Shown here: one piece after another, positions 34,260 through 43,818 of the stretch
How the letters are laid out: each line of letters opens with the position of its first letter
Position numbering within the stretch: position 1 is the first letter of the stretch
Source of the DNA: Kitasatospora paranensis
Lineage (GTDB): Bacteria; Actinomycetota; Actinomycetes; Streptomycetales; Streptomycetaceae
DNA: 64,000 nt
Direction of reading: 5' to 3'
Assembly: GCF_039544005.1 (NCBI RefSeq)
Contig: NZ_BAABKV010000001.1
Span: forward strand, 3,844,001-3,908,000
Made by a program: the position numbers and the translations under genes
Notes under the pieces: generated by a model
Database searches by the model: none
What the model saw: the letters and a program-made list of their open reading frames with translations, nothing else
What the model was told of the DNA's origin: nothing

Positions 34260-35136
34260 GTGTACCCACCCGTCCGGAACGACGCGCCCGCCACCTCCCC
34301 CGCCCGTCGAACGCCACCCTGCGCACCGGCGCGCGACTGGACCGGCTGTGGGCCGCGATCCGCGAGTTCCAACCGGCCCTCCCGCAGCCCGCCGTGGCCG
34401 GTGCCGCCTTCTGCGGCGGGGGCTCCCGGCCGCGCGGCCCGCGACCCCGGGCCTGCTGCTGCGCTCGACCGCCGCGGGCGGGGCGGGCACGACCGGGACG
34501 GCCGGCCCCCGGGGCCGCACCGGCACCGTCGGCTCCCCCGCCCGCAGCCGGGCGGCCAGGTCCGCGCCGGGCACCGGCACGGAGACCGAGCACAACCCGG
34601 TCATGGAGCTGGTCGAGCGGGCCCAGGCGGGCGAGAGCGAGGCCTTCGGCCGGCTCTACGACCACTACGCGGACACCGTCTACCGGTACATCTACTACCG
34701 GGTCGGCAGCCGCGCCACGGCCGAGGACCTCACCAGCGAGACCTTCCTGCGCGCGCTGCGCCGGATCGGCACCTTCACCTGGCAGGGGCGGGACTTCGGC
34801 GCCTGGCTGGTCACCATCGCCCGCAACCTGGTGGCGGACCACTTCAAGTCCAGCCGGTTCCGGCTGGAGGTCACCACCGGCGAGATGCTCGACTCCAACG
34901 AGTGCGAGCGCAGCCCCGAGGAGTCGGTGCTGGAGTCGCTCGCCAACGCGGCGCTGCGGGACGCCGTGCGGCGGCTGAACCCGCAGCAGCAGGAGTGCGT
35001 CAACCTCCGCTTCCTGCAAGGCCTTTCGGTGGCCGAGACGGCCCGCATCATGGGCAAGAACGAGGGCGCCATCAAGACCCTCCAGTACCGCGCGGTGCGG
35101 ACGCTGGCGCGCCTGCTCCCGCCGGATGCCAGGTGA
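34260..35136 (+). CDS. bldN: ECF sigma factor BldN, pro-protein (two frameshifts in this sequence)
   Basis: BldN, the developmental sigma factor directing chaplin and rodlin genes in aerial growth. The C-terminal ~185 residues are intact: region 2 (FGRLYDHYADTVYRYIYYRV, SETFLRALRRI, WLVTIARNLVADHF) and region 4 (NPQQQECVNLRFLQGLSVAE, GKNEGAIKTLQYRAVRTLA). The cleaved N-terminal pro-region runs through three frames: VYPPVRNDAPATSP, then NATLRTGARLDRLWAAIREF, then the sigma domain. One base is missing near 34303-34305 and one near 34415-34440, both in G/C runs. The GTG at 34260 gives the VYPP start like S. coelicolor MYPH. rsbN follows. Confidence 0.9.
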
Positions 35137-35392
35137 CCGGGGGCTGCGACGGGCCCGCGGACGGCGGACCGTCATCGGCCCCCGTCCGCGGACACGGGCG
35201 GGTGAATGGGCGGTCACATGATCAGCCGTGCGTAACCGACTCCCGGCATCACTCGTTGGCCAGGCTGGAAACACCCGTCGGGCCCGCGGTCAAGAGGGAT
35301 CCGGATGCGTCACCCGATGGTGTGGTTTCGGCCCGCCGAGACAACCATCCGGCTGGCCACGGTGTCGACAACGACGAAGGGAGGTGTGGCCC

Positions 35393-36565
35393 GTGACGGC
35401 AAACGTGCTGGAGCACCGGCGGGCGAAGGCCTTCGCCGAGGCGCTGGAGGCCCACCGGACGGAGAACGGTCCCGGCGGCAGCGACCCCGGCGGCGCCCAC
35501 CGCGCAGGTTCCACCGCGATGACGGAGCTGCTCACCCTGGCGGACGCACTCGACGCGCTGCCCAGGCCCGAGCTCGCCGCGGAGACCCGGGCGGTGCAGC
35601 GCGCCCAGCTGATGGCCGCCTTCGAGCAGGCCTTCGCGGGCGGCGGCACTGCGGCCGCACCGGCGCAGCGCAGGCACCGGGCGGCCCGGGCCGTCCGCGG
35701 CCGCTGGGGCCGGCGGCTGGCCATCGGCGGCCTGGTCGCCGGGGTGGCGGTCGGCAGCTTCGCCGGCGCGGCGGCAGCCAGCAACGGCGCCCTGCCGGGG
35801 GACGCGCTGTACGGCATGAAGCGCGGCCTGGAGGGCCTCCGGCTGGACTGGGCCGGCTCCGACTCGGAGCGCGGCGCCCTGCTACTCCAGCAGGCCACCA
35901 CCCGCCTGGACGAGGCACAGAGCCTGCTCCAGCGCTCCGGCGACGCGGGCCCGCTCAGCCCCGACACCGTGGACCAGGTCCGGCACGCGCTGGACGACAT
36001 GCACGCCGAGGCGCTCCGCGGCCGCGACCTGCTCCGGGCGGTCTACCGCAGCAACGGCTCGCTGGCGCCGATGCGGCAGCTGGCCGGGTTCGCCGAGGGC
36101 CAGGACGAGCGCTGGGCCAAGCTGCACAGCCGGCTGCCCGGGCAGCTCAGCACCCAGGCCGACAAGGTCGACGCGCTCTTCGACGACATAAGCGAGGACG
36201 TCGCGCCCCTCCACCTGGAGCCCGGCAAGGGCGGCCAGAGCGGCCAGGGGGCGGCCGGCGGGCAGAGCACGGACGGCACCGGGCAGGGCCGGGCGCAGGA
36301 CGGTGCGAGCGCACCCACCTCGCACGGCACCGGAACGGTCGGCGACGGCGGCGCACCGAGTGGCGCCCCCAAGGGTGTGGGCGGCCTCATCGACGGCCTG
36401 ACCGGTGGTCTCACCGGCGGCGGCCAGAGCACCCCCGCCCCCGGCGCCGGCGACGGGGCCTCCCCGGCGCCGTCCGGTGCCGCCTCGCCCGCGCCGGACG
36501 GCCAGGGCCTCACCATCCCGCCGTTGATCCCCGGCCTGCTGCCGGGTCTCACCCTCGGCGGCTGA
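35393..36565 (+). CDS. rsbN: Anti-sigma factor RsbN (DUF5667 domain)
   Basis: A 390-residue membrane protein in the conserved bldN-rsbN position. Residues 1-115 form the cytoplasmic anti-sigma part (ANVLEHRRAKAFAEALEAHR; LTLADALDALPRPEL). One membrane helix follows (LAIGGLVAGVAVGSFAGAAA), then the external DUF5667 region (LPGDALYGMKRGLEGLRLDW; EAQSLLQRSGD) and a Gly/Pro/Ser-rich tail. RsbN holds sigma-BldN inactive until development. The GTG at 35393 has GGGAGG 8 bases upstream. The 256-base gap after bldN has no gene and may carry a promoter for rsbN. Confidence 0.88.
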   Translation: MTANVLEHRRAKAFAEALEAHRTENGPGGSDPGGAHRAGSTAMTELLTLADALDALPRPELAAETRAVQRAQLMAAFEQAFAGGGTAAAPAQRRHRAARAVRGRWGRRLAIGGLVAGVAVGSFAGAAAASNGALPGDALYGMKRGLEGLRLDWAGSDSERGALLLQQATTRLDEAQSLLQRSGDAGPLSPDTVDQVRHALDDMHAEALRGRDLLRAVYRSNGSLAPMRQLAGFAEGQDERWAKLHSRLPGQLSTQADKVDALFDDISEDVAPLHLEPGKGGQSGQGAAGGQSTDGTGQGRAQDGASAPTSHGTGTVGDGGAPSGAPKGVGGLIDGLTGGLTGGGQSTPAPGAGDGASPAPSGAASPAPDGQGLTIPPLIPGLLPGLTLGG

Positions 36566-36567
36566 CG

Positions 36568-36622
36568 CACGACGCGGCGGAGCGTGCACCCCTCGCCGGG
36601 GTGCACGCTCCGCCGCGTCGTG
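36568..36622. terminator. Very strong bidirectional terminator
   Basis: Perfect 25-base inverted repeat beginning CACGACGCGGCGGAGC, with a 5-base loop, between the convergent rsbN and acyltransferase genes. It starts 3 bases after the rsbN stop. Confidence 0.9.
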
Positions 36623-36633
36623 GGCGCGGAAGG

Positions 36634-37641
36634 TCAGAAGAAGACCGAGCGCCGCTGGACGAGCAGCTTGTACAGGGTGTGCTGGATCGTCTCCCGGACC
36701 TGGTCGGCCAGGTTGAACACCAGCATCGGGTCGTCGGCGGCCTCCTTCGGGTAGCCGTCGGTCGGGATCGGCTCGCCGAACTGGATCGTCCACTTGGTCG
36801 GCAGCGGGACGGCCCCGAGCGGGCCCAGCCACGGGAACGTCGGCGTGATCGGCACGTACGGCAGGCCGAGCAGTCTGGCCAGCGTCCTGGCGTTGCCGAT
36901 CATCGGGTACGTCTCCTCGGCACCGACGATCGAGCAGGGCACGATCGGCACCCCGGCGCGCAGCGCGGAGGCGACGAAGCCGCCGCGGCCGAACCGCTGC
37001 AGCTTGTAGCGCTCGGCGAACGGCTTGCCGATGCCCTTGAAGCCCTCCGGCCAGACGCCGACCACCTCGCCGCGCTCCAGCAGGGCCTGGGCGTCCTCGT
37101 TGCAGGCCAGGGTGTGCCCGGCCTTGCGGGCCAGCTCGTTCACGATCGGCAGCACGAAGACCAGGTCCGCGGCGAGCATCCGCAGGTGCCGGCGGTGCGG
37201 GTGGTGGTCGTGGATGGCGACCTGGGTCATCAGCGCGTCGAGCGGGATGGTCCCGGAGTGGTTGGCGACGATCAGCGCACCGCCCTCGGCCGGGATGTTC
37301 TCGGCGCCGCGCACCTCGATCCGGAAGTACTTCTCGGCGAGCGGCCGAAGCAGCGCGAGGAAGACCTCCTCGGTCAGCTCGCGGTCGAAGCCGAACTCGT
37401 CGACCTCGTAGTCGCCGGTGATCCGGCGGCGCAGGAAGGCCAGCCCGTCGGCGGCCCGGCCCTCCCAGCCCTTGCCGAGGACCCTGGTGGCCGTGACCCC
37501 GAGCCGGCCGGACAACGCCTCGCCCACGGCCTCCGCCAACCGGTCGGCGACCCCGGGCCGGGCGCCGCCGTGCCAGCTCGGCGCCGTCTCGATCGGAATG
37601 ACCTTGGCCTCGGGCGGTTCGGTCTTGCGGGCGGCGGTCAT
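36634..37641 (-). CDS. 1-acyl-sn-glycerol-3-phosphate acyltransferase family protein
   Basis: A 335-residue PlsC-type acyltransferase. The catalytic block is VANHSGTIPLDALM (NHSG-x4-D instead of the classical NHxxxxD spacing), and the second motif is VVGVWPEGFKGIG, followed by VPIVPCSIVGAEE. These enzymes acylate lysophosphatidate in phospholipid synthesis; this subgroup, in tandem with an NAD-epimerase, is conserved in actinobacteria and may act on other glycerolipids. The ATG at 37641 overlaps the epimerase stop by 4 bases, so they are coupled. Confidence 0.85.
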   Translation of the reverse strand: MTAARKTEPPEAKVIPIETAPSWHGGARPGVADRLAEAVGEALSGRLGVTATRVLGKGWEGRAADGLAFLRRRITGDYEVDEFGFDRELTEEVFLALLRPLAEKYFRIEVRGAENIPAEGGALIVANHSGTIPLDALMTQVAIHDHHPHRRHLRMLAADLVFVLPIVNELARKAGHTLACNEDAQALLERGEVVGVWPEGFKGIGKPFAERYKLQRFGRGGFVASALRAGVPIVPCSIVGAEETYPMIGNARTLARLLGLPYVPITPTFPWLGPLGAVPLPTKWTIQFGEPIPTDGYPKEAADDPMLVFNLADQVRETIQHTLYKLLVQRRSVFF

Positions 37642-38697
37642 CGCGGCATCGGCTCCTCGGGGTGTCGGCCACCGCCCTGGCCGAGCAGGCCGGCCAGCCG
37701 GTCGGTGACGGCGGTGAGGCGTTCGGGTGGCAGCAGGCCGGCGCGCTGGGCGGCGGCGAAGTCGGCGAAGGCCTCGGACGTGGTGTACCGGGGCCGGTAG
37801 CCGAAGGTCTCGCGCAACTGGGTGGTGTCCACGACCCGGCCGTGGGTGAGCAGTTGCAGCTGCTCGGGCGAGAAGTCGGCGAGCCGGGTCTGCCGGACGA
37901 GGCCGGCGACCAGCCCGAGCGCGGGCCCGAGCAGCGGCACGGTCGGCCGGCCGAGCCGGCGCGCGCACTGGGAGAGCAGCAGCACGCCCTCGCCCGCCAC
38001 GTTGAAGGTGCCGGTGTTGGTGGTGCCCCGGCGGGCCTCCAGGGCGGCGAGCCGCAACACCTCGATGGCGTCGTCCTCGTGCACGAACTGCAGGCGCGGG
38101 TCGTGGCCGAGCACGGTCGGCAGCACCGGCAGCGCGAAGTACGCGCAGAGCGGGGTGTCGCCGGCCGGGCCGACGATGTTGGCGAAGCGCAGCACCGAGA
38201 CGGCGACGTCGGGGCGGCGCCGGGCGAACCCCGGACGTACCCCTCGACCTCGGCCGCGTCCCGGGCGAAACCCCGGGTGGCAGCTGCTTCGGCTGCATCC
38301 GCTCGCCGAAGACCGCCGGGTCGCGGGGCGCGGAGCCGTACACGCCGGTGGTGGACTTCACCACCAGCCGGCGCAGGCCGTCGGCCTTCTGGCAGGCGCC
38401 GAGCAGCTGCATGGTGCCGATGACGTTGGTCTCCTTGACCACGGCGCGGCCGCCGGAGCCCATCGCGGAGACGCTGAGGTGCACCACGGTGTCGACGCCG
38501 TGCTCGGCGATGACCCGGGCGACGGCCGGGCGGCGCAGGTCGACCCTGGCGAAGGCGACGCCGGGCGGCAGCTCCTCGCGGGGCGGGCGGACATCCACAC
38601 CGACCACGCGGTCGACGTCGCGGTGCCGGGCGATCTCCGCGGCGAAGCGGGCACCGAGATGCCGTGCCACGCCGGTCACGAGCACGACCTTGCCCAC
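37638..38697 (-). CDS. NAD-dependent epimerase/dehydratase (two frameshifts in this sequence)
   Basis: About 353 residues, extended SDR family. N-terminal Rossmann motif VLVTGVARHLGARFAAEIAR, VDTVVHLSVSAMGSGG, Tyr/Lys-region replaced by STTGVYGSAPRDP, and a C-terminal substrate domain (LRFANIVGPAGDTPLCAYFA; QFVHEDDAIEVL). The part between lies in a third frame (GFARDAAEVEGYVRG): one base is missing at 38271-38277 and one at 38229-38232, both in C/G runs. The GTG at 38697 with GAGGAGG upstream is the start. Substrate unknown; coupling to an acyltransferase suggests envelope lipid or glycolipid metabolism. Confidence 0.82.
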
Positions 38698-38794
38698 GCT
38701 GCTGAGCCCTCCTCGGTGTTGCCTGGGTGCACGGTACCGCGCCGGTGTTTCGGGGCCGAAAAGGCGCCACCGGCCGCGGGCCTCCCGAAACACG

Positions 38795-38827
38795 CCTGCC
38801 CGCCCGGGCAGGGCCCGGGCGGGCAGG
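38795..38827. terminator. Terminator after the 32-codon gene
   Basis: Perfect 15-base arms (CCTGCCCGCCCGGGC and complement) with a 3-base loop, on the leftward side of the small ribosomal-type gene. Confidence 0.75.
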
Positions 38828-38902
38828 GTGAACACCTGGTGCGCGCGCGAGGCGGCCTTGGGTGTGGCGACAGGCCCCCCGCGTGAGCGGGTTCGGCCGC
38901 GG

Positions 38903-39001
38903 TTACTTCTTGTTGCGACGCTGCACGCGAGTGCGCTTCAGAAGCTTGCGGTGCTTCTTCTTGGCCATACGCTTGCGACGCTTCTTGATGACAGAGCCCA
39001 C
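38903..39001 (-). CDS. AURKAIP1/COX24-type small basic ribosomal protein (bS22-like)
   Basis: Only 32 codons: [20 protein letters not shown] followed by [12 protein letters not shown] and TAA. It is extremely Lys/Arg-rich and matches the actinobacterial AURKAIP1/COX24-domain peptides, the family of mycobacterial bS22 that sits on the 30S subunit near the decoding centre. The GTG start at 39001 follows the run TTTTCC with GAGGG further upstream. It is transcribed leftward downstream of the excisionase-like gene and ends before a strong hairpin. Confidence 0.85.
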   Translation of the reverse strand: MGSVIKKRRKRMAKKKHRKLLKRTRVQRRNKK

Positions 39002-39121
39002 GGAAAACCCTCGCTCACTCGGACTCTCGTCCATGGGAGACGGGAGTCCATACGACTGACGGAGGCCCTAGCCTACCGTCCGCCCGGGGTAAGCCGTAAT
39101 CCAGGCCTGCCCGTGTCCGGC

Positions 39122-39337
39122 CTACGCGCTCTCGAGGTGCACGTAGGACTCCTTCAGGTACGCGTGGACGGCCTGCTCCGGCACGCGGAAGGAGCGGCCG
39201 ACCCTGATGGCCGGCAACTCACCGCTGTGCACGAGCCGGTACACCGTCATCTTGGACACCCTCATCACCGAGGCCACCTCGGCCACGGTCAGGAAGACGA
39301 CTTCCTGGAGGGGGCGTTCGCCGGAACCCATGCCCAT
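39122..39337 (-). CDS. Excisionase/MerR-like helix-turn-helix DNA-binding protein
   Basis: A 71-residue protein. EVVFLTVAEVASVMRVSKMT, VYRLVHSGELPAIRVGRSFR, VPEQAVHAYLK is the winged helix-turn-helix of the excisionase (AlpA/Xis, HTH_17) family. It is a free-standing chromosomal regulator conserved in Streptomyces at this position, not linked to an integrase here. I chose ATG at 39337 because AAGGG stands 7 bases upstream; ATG at 39331 is equally in frame. Target genes are unknown. Confidence 0.85.
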   Translation of the reverse strand: MGMGSGERPLQEVVFLTVAEVASVMRVSKMTVYRLVHSGELPAIRVGRSFRVPEQAVHAYLKESYVHLESA

Positions 39338-39439
39338 CACCCGACCCTTACCCGTGTGCAAGGCACCGGCTTCCCCTCCGGTGACTCCACCGGCACACGT
39401 GTATCCCCAGAGTAGTTATGGGTGGTACCAGTGGGAAGA

Positions 39440-39476
39440 GGGGGATGGCGAAACCTTGTACGGTGCGCCATCCCCC
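39440..39476. terminator. Terminator downstream of acuC
   Basis: 11-base perfect arms (GGGGGATGGCG / CGCCATCCCCC) around a 15-base loop, on the leftward side of acuC. Confidence 0.55.
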
Positions 39477-39591
39477 CGTTGCAGTAGGTAGCCGTCCGCC
39501 CGCCGGGCACAGGAGGAACGCCTCCGGACGGCATGCGGGGCGCACCGGGGCACGGACGGCGCACACGGGGAGTGCGCCGCCGCCCCGGCGG

Positions 39592-40788
39592 TCAGGGCAG
39601 CAGGCCGTGGTGGGGCAGGACGGCCCGGCGGGCGGCGAGCACGGCCTGGTCCAGGCGGTCGGCCGGGTCGTAGCCGTCGTGGAAGTCCCGCCAGTCGGGG
39701 CCGACGCCGTCGGTCATCCGCAGCGGGGCCCGCTGCCGGGTGCGGCGGTACACCTCGGCGCGCCACTCCTCCGGGGTCTCGGCGGCCGGGTCGACCGGCC
39801 GCCCGGCGGCGGTGGCCACCAGGTGGGTCCAGGTCCGCGGGACGACGTCGACCACCGCGTAGCCGCCTCCGCCGAGCGCCACCCAGCGGCCGCCGGCGGT
39901 CTCGTGGGCGAGGCGGTGCAGCGACTGCGCGACGATCCGCTGCGCGTCGAGGCTGACCGCGAGGTGCGCCAGCGGGTCCTCCACGTGGGTGTCCGCACCG
40001 TGCTGGGTGACCAGGACCTGCGGCCGGAACGCGGCCAGCAGTTCGGGCACCAGGGCGTGGAAGGCCCGCAGCCAGCCGCTGTCGCCGGTGCCGGCCGGCA
40101 GCGGCAGGTTGGCGGCACTGCCGGGGGCGTCCGGGCCGCCGGTCTCGGTGGACCAGCCGGTCTCCGGGAAGAGCGTGGCCGGGCTCTCGTGGAGCGAGAC
40201 CGTGAGCACCCGCGGGTCGTTCCAGAAGGCCTGCTGGACGCCGTCGCCGTGGTGCACGTCCACGTCCACGTAGGCGACCCGTTCGGCGCCGAGCTCCAGC
40301 AGCCTGGCGATCGCGAGCGCGGGGTCGTTGTACACGCAGAAGCCGGAGGCCCGGTCCGGCATCGCGTGGTGCAGGCCGCCGGTGAAGTTCACCGCGTGCG
40401 GGGACTCGCCGCGCCACACCGCCTCCGCGGCGGCCACCGACTGCCCGGCGATCAGCGCCGAGGCGCGGTGCACCGCCGCGAACGCCCAGTTGTCCTCGGT
40501 GCCCAGGCCGTGCCGCGGGTCGCTGCTCGACGGATCGGCGGCGACCCTTCGGACGGCGTCGATGTACTCGGCGGTGTGCACCAGGCGCAGCGTGGAGTCG
40601 CCCGCCGACGGCGCGGCGCGCACCGTCACCCCGGGGCCGCTGCTCAACCCGTAGGCGTCGACCAGGTGCTTGGTGAGCGCCAGCCTGGTCGGGTCCATCG
40701 GGTGGCCGGGGCCGAAGTCGTAGTCGGTGACCGCATCGTCCCAGAAGAGGTGCAGGCCGCAGGGGGTGTCATGCTCGGCGTCGGGCAT
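39592..40788 (-). CDS. acuC: Acetoin utilization protein AcuC (class I/II histone deacetylase fold)
   Basis: A 398-residue zinc deacylase of the HDAC/AcuC family. Landmarks: FGPGHPMDPTRLALT, GGLHHAMPDRASGFCVYND (catalytic His pair), YVDVDVHHGDGVQQAFW (zinc Asp and His), SLHESP, and VTQHGADTHVEDPL. In Bacillus AcuC deacetylates acetyl-CoA synthetase. The same role is plausible here but not shown by context. Single gene with its own hairpin; ATG at 40788. Confidence 0.9.
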   Translation of the reverse strand: MPDAEHDTPCGLHLFWDDAVTDYDFGPGHPMDPTRLALTKHLVDAYGLSSGPGVTVRAAPSAGDSTLRLVHTAEYIDAVRRVAADPSSSDPRHGLGTEDNWAFAAVHRASALIAGQSVAAAEAVWRGESPHAVNFTGGLHHAMPDRASGFCVYNDPALAIARLLELGAERVAYVDVDVHHGDGVQQAFWNDPRVLTVSLHESPATLFPETGWSTETGGPDAPGSAANLPLPAGTGDSGWLRAFHALVPELLAAFRPQVLVTQHGADTHVEDPLAHLAVSLDAQRIVAQSLHRLAHETAGGRWVALGGGGYAVVDVVPRTWTHLVATAAGRPVDPAAETPEEWRAEVYRRTRQRAPLRMTDGVGPDWRDFHDGYDPADRLDQAVLAARRAVLPHHGLLP

Positions 40789-40854
40789 GCTCCCACCGTA
40801 GTGGGTGCCCCCGGTGGCACCGTCGGACGGGCGGGGTGCCCCGGTGCCGCGGGC

Positions 40855-42053
40855 TCAGTGCACCTCCTGCGGGGTGGGCACGGCGCCGACCGGGGCGGGG
40901 GCGAAGTGGGCGCCGAGCGGGATGATCAGCAGCACCAGGAGCATCGGGGCGATCAGCGCCGCCCGGTAGGAGGTCGCGTCGCCGACCGCGCCGACCAGTG
41001 GGGAGCCGACCAGGAAGCCGACGTAGTTGAACAGGTTGAGCCGGGCGACGGCGGCGTCCGAGTCGGCCGGGAAGAGCCGGCCGCCGGCGGCGAAGACCTG
41101 CGGGATGATCGCGCAGATGCCGAAGCCGAGCACGGTGAAGCCCGCGATCGCCGCCCACGGCGCGGGCGCGACGGCGGCGATGGCGAAGCCCAGCGCGGCG
41201 GTCGCGGCGCCCGCCCGGACGACCCGGACGGCCCCCAGCGCTGCACGCCGCGGTCGCCGAGGGTCCGGCCGAGCAGCATCGCGACCATGTAGCCGAGGTA
41301 GGAGAGCTTGGCGACGTCGTCGGGGCTGTGCAGGGTGTCGGCCAGGTACTTGACGCTGTAGTTGGAGACGGAGGCGTCGGCGATGTAGGCGACGGCCATG
41401 GCCAGGCACAGCGGCAGCAGCGGCCGCCAGGGGATCGAGCGCCCGGCCGCCTCGGCGGCCTCGCGGACGGCGTCGCCGAGTTCGGCGGGCCCGGCGAAGC
41501 CCGTCCCGACCAGCAGGGACAGCGGGACGAGCACGGCGGCGGCGCCGCCGAACAGGACGGTCAGCGAGACGCCGCCGTGGGCGCCGAGGCCGGCGACGGC
41601 GGCGCCGACGATCCCGCCGAGGCTGAACGCGGCGTGGAAGCCGAGCATGATACTGCGGCCGTAGCGGTGCTGGAGGCCGACACCGAGCATGTTCATCGAG
41701 GCGTCCAGCGCGCCGACCAGCAGGCCGAACGCACCGAGGGCCAGGGCGAGCTGCCAGAGCGTGCCGCCGAGCCCGACGCCGGCCAGCGCCAGGCAGACGG
41801 CCGGCTGGACGATCCGCAGCACGGTACGGGCGCTGGTGCGCTTCACCAGCTGCTCGGAGGTGATCGAGCCGACTCCGGCGAGGATCGGCACGGCCGCCAG
41901 GAAGACCGGCAGCAGGCCGTCCCCGAGGCCGTACTGCCGCTGGATCTCCGGGATGCAGGTGACCAGCAGCGCGAAGGTGGCGCCCTGGAGCAGGAAGCTC
42001 ACGGCGAGGGCCGCCCGGGCCTGCCGGAGCCGTCCGGTGGTGTCAGCCTGCAT
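40855..42053 (-). CDS. MFS transporter (frameshifted in this sequence)
   Basis: About 399 residues with 12 predicted membrane helices; the first half (SFLLQGATFALLVTCIPEIQ, GALDASMNMLGVGLQHRYGR, MLGFHAAFSLGGIVGAAVAG) is typical of the MFS group near YfkF/fucose permease-like proteins. The second half continues in another frame after 41232-41236, where one C of a run is missing (QRWG to AVRVVRAGAATAALG). The ATG at 42053 has GAGGG upstream. The substrate is unknown; helix-one and helix-seven Glu/Asp residues suggest a proton-coupled exporter or permease (inference). Confidence 0.82.
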
Positions 42054-42138
42054 CGGGCCCTCGCTACTCGCCGGTATCGGTGTGTGGCGTGAGCGTAGAT
42101 CCTGCGGAGGGATTCCGGGAGGGGGCGGGCCGGCGGGT

Positions 42139-42792
42139 TCAGCGCCCCAGCAGGGCAGGGACCTCGGCGAGGGCGGTGAACAGCCCGGTCGCACCGGCGG
42201 CGGTGAGCCTGGCCGGGTCCGTGAGTGCGGCGTGGCCGTACACGTCCATGCCGGCCGCGCGGGCGGCCAGCACGCCGTTCGGGCTGTCCTCCAGCACGAG
42301 GCAGCGCTCGGGCGCGACGCCCATCGTCCGGGCGGCGTGCTGGAAGAGGTCGGGGGCGGGCTTGCCGATCCCGACGTCCTGCGCGCTGAAGATCAGCTCC
42401 TCGGCGACGTGGCCGCGCAGGCCGGTGAGGTCGAGGGCCGTCCGGATCCACGCGTGGTGCGCGGAGGAGGCCAGGCAGTAGCGGACGCCGCTCTGCTGCA
42501 GGGTCTTGAGCAGCTCCTCGGCGCCGCGGACGGCGGTCAGCTCGGCCTCGAAGGCGGCGAACACCCGGGCGTGGAAGAGATCGTCGAAGCCGTCCGGCAG
42601 CGACGCGCCGTACCGCGCCCGGATCACGTCGTGCACGTGGTGCGCGGCGGTGCCCATGTAGTCCCGGTAGGAGTCCTCGACGGTGGTCGGGTACCCGAGC
42701 TCGGTCAGGTACCCGGCGAGCACCCGGTTGGAGATCGGCTCGCTGTCCACGAGCACGCCGTCATTGTCGAAGATCACCAGGTCGTAGGTCAC
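42139..42792 (-). CDS. HAD-IA family hydrolase (beta-phosphoglucomutase-like)
   Basis: A 217-residue HAD phosphatase. Motif I IFDNDGVLVDSEPISNR (nucleophile Asp and acid/base Asp), motif II LASSAH, Lys region GIGKPAPDLFQHAA, motif III CLVLEDSPNGVLAA. The helical cap between residues 18 and 85 is of the small C1 type, as in sugar-phosphate phosphatases and phosphoglucomutases (YniC/GPH group). The substrate cannot be told. The GTG start lies 9 bases after the proC stop, so it is in one operon with proC. Confidence 0.88.
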   Translation of the reverse strand: MTYDLVIFDNDGVLVDSEPISNRVLAGYLTELGYPTTVEDSYRDYMGTAAHHVHDVIRARYGASLPDGFDDLFHARVFAAFEAELTAVRGAEELLKTLQQSGVRYCLASSAHHAWIRTALDLTGLRGHVAEELIFSAQDVGIGKPAPDLFQHAARTMGVAPERCLVLEDSPNGVLAARAAGMDVYGHAALTDPARLTAAGATGLFTALAEVPALLGR

Positions 42793-42801
42793 CGGCCGAG
42801 C

Positions 42802-43626
42802 CTACTTGCCGCCGGCGGCGAGCTCGCGGGAGCGGTCGCGGGCCGCCTCCAGGGCGCCCAGCAGGGCGGCGCGCACCCCGTGGTTCTCCAGCTCGCGGAT
42901 GGCGGCGATGGTGGTGCCGGCCGGCGAGGTGACCGCCTCCCGCAGCTTCACCGGGTGCTCGCCGGAGTCCCGCAGCATCACCGAGGCGCCGATCGCGGAC
43001 TGCACGATCAGGTCATGGGCGACGCTGCGCGGCAGGCCGAGCAGGATGCCGGCGTCCGTCATCGCCTCGACCAGGAAGTAGAAGTAGGCCGGGCCGGAGC
43101 CGGACAGCGCGGTCGCGGCGTCCTGCTGGCTCTCCGGCAGCCGGATCGCCTTGCCGACCGAGCGGAAGATCTCCTCGGTGCGCGCCAGGTGGAGCTCGGT
43201 GGCGTGCGAGCCGCCGGAGATGACGCTCATGCCCTCGTCGACCAGGACGGGCGTGTTGGGCATCACCCGGACGACCGGGGTACCGGTCGCCAGCCGCTCC
43301 TCGAACCAGGCGGTCGGGATGCCGGCCGCCGCCGAGATCACCAGCCGGTCGGCGGCGACGTGCGGCGCGAGCTCGTCCAGCAGACTGCCCATGTCCTGCG
43401 GCTTGACGGCGAGGATCAGGGTGTCGGCCAGCTTGGCGGCCTCAGCGTTGGACACCGCGGTGACCCCGTAGGCGGCGGCGAGCTCGACGGCGCGTTCCGG
43501 CCGCCGGGCGGTCACCAGGACGTCCGCCGGGTGCGTGCCGGCCCGCAGCAGCCCCGAGAGCAGGGCCTCGCCGATCTTGCCGGTGCCGAGGAAGGCGATC
43601 TTCTGTCCGGATGCACTGGTGTCCAT
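42802..43626 (-). CDS. proC: Pyrroline-5-carboxylate reductase
   Basis: A 274-residue ProC, last step of proline synthesis (P5C to proline with NADPH). N-terminal dinucleotide fold IAFLGTGKIGEALLSGLL, then AVKPQDMGSLLDEL, VRVMPNTPVLVDEGMS, and the C-terminal signature ALSGSGPAYFYFLVEAM and REAVTSPAGTT. The ATG at 43626 with AAGGAG upstream is the start. Followed directly by the HAD gene. Confidence 0.94.
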   Translation of the reverse strand: MDTSASGQKIAFLGTGKIGEALLSGLLRAGTHPADVLVTARRPERAVELAAAYGVTAVSNAEAAKLADTLILAVKPQDMGSLLDELAPHVAADRLVISAAAGIPTAWFEERLATGTPVVRVMPNTPVLVDEGMSVISGGSHATELHLARTEEIFRSVGKAIRLPESQQDAATALSGSGPAYFYFLVEAMTDAGILLGLPRSVAHDLIVQSAIGASVMLRDSGEHPVKLREAVTSPAGTTIAAIRELENHGVRAALLGALEAARDRSRELAAGGK

Positions 43627-43818
43627 GGAGCCGCTCCTTCGTACGGTGCTGCCGCCATCCTTCCACCGGCGGCGCGGCCCGGGCGGAGGCGTCCGCAGCG
43701 TGGGCAATGCGGGCCGCAGCCACCCGGCGGGCGCGGCGGTGTCCGTCCGTACCGTGCCGGCCGGGCGGCGGCCGCTCGAACGGTCGGCTCTCCCCCACCC
43801 GGCAAGGAGCCGCACGAC

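Noticed and set aside
38862..39059. A 65-codon plus-strand frame
   Set aside because: It is the complement of the 32-codon bS22-like gene, which has the family match on the minus strand.
39440..39476. Hairpin with a 15-base loop as a riboswitch
   Set aside because: It lies downstream of acuC and not in a 5' leader, and has no conserved riboswitch core that I recognise; a terminator is more likely.
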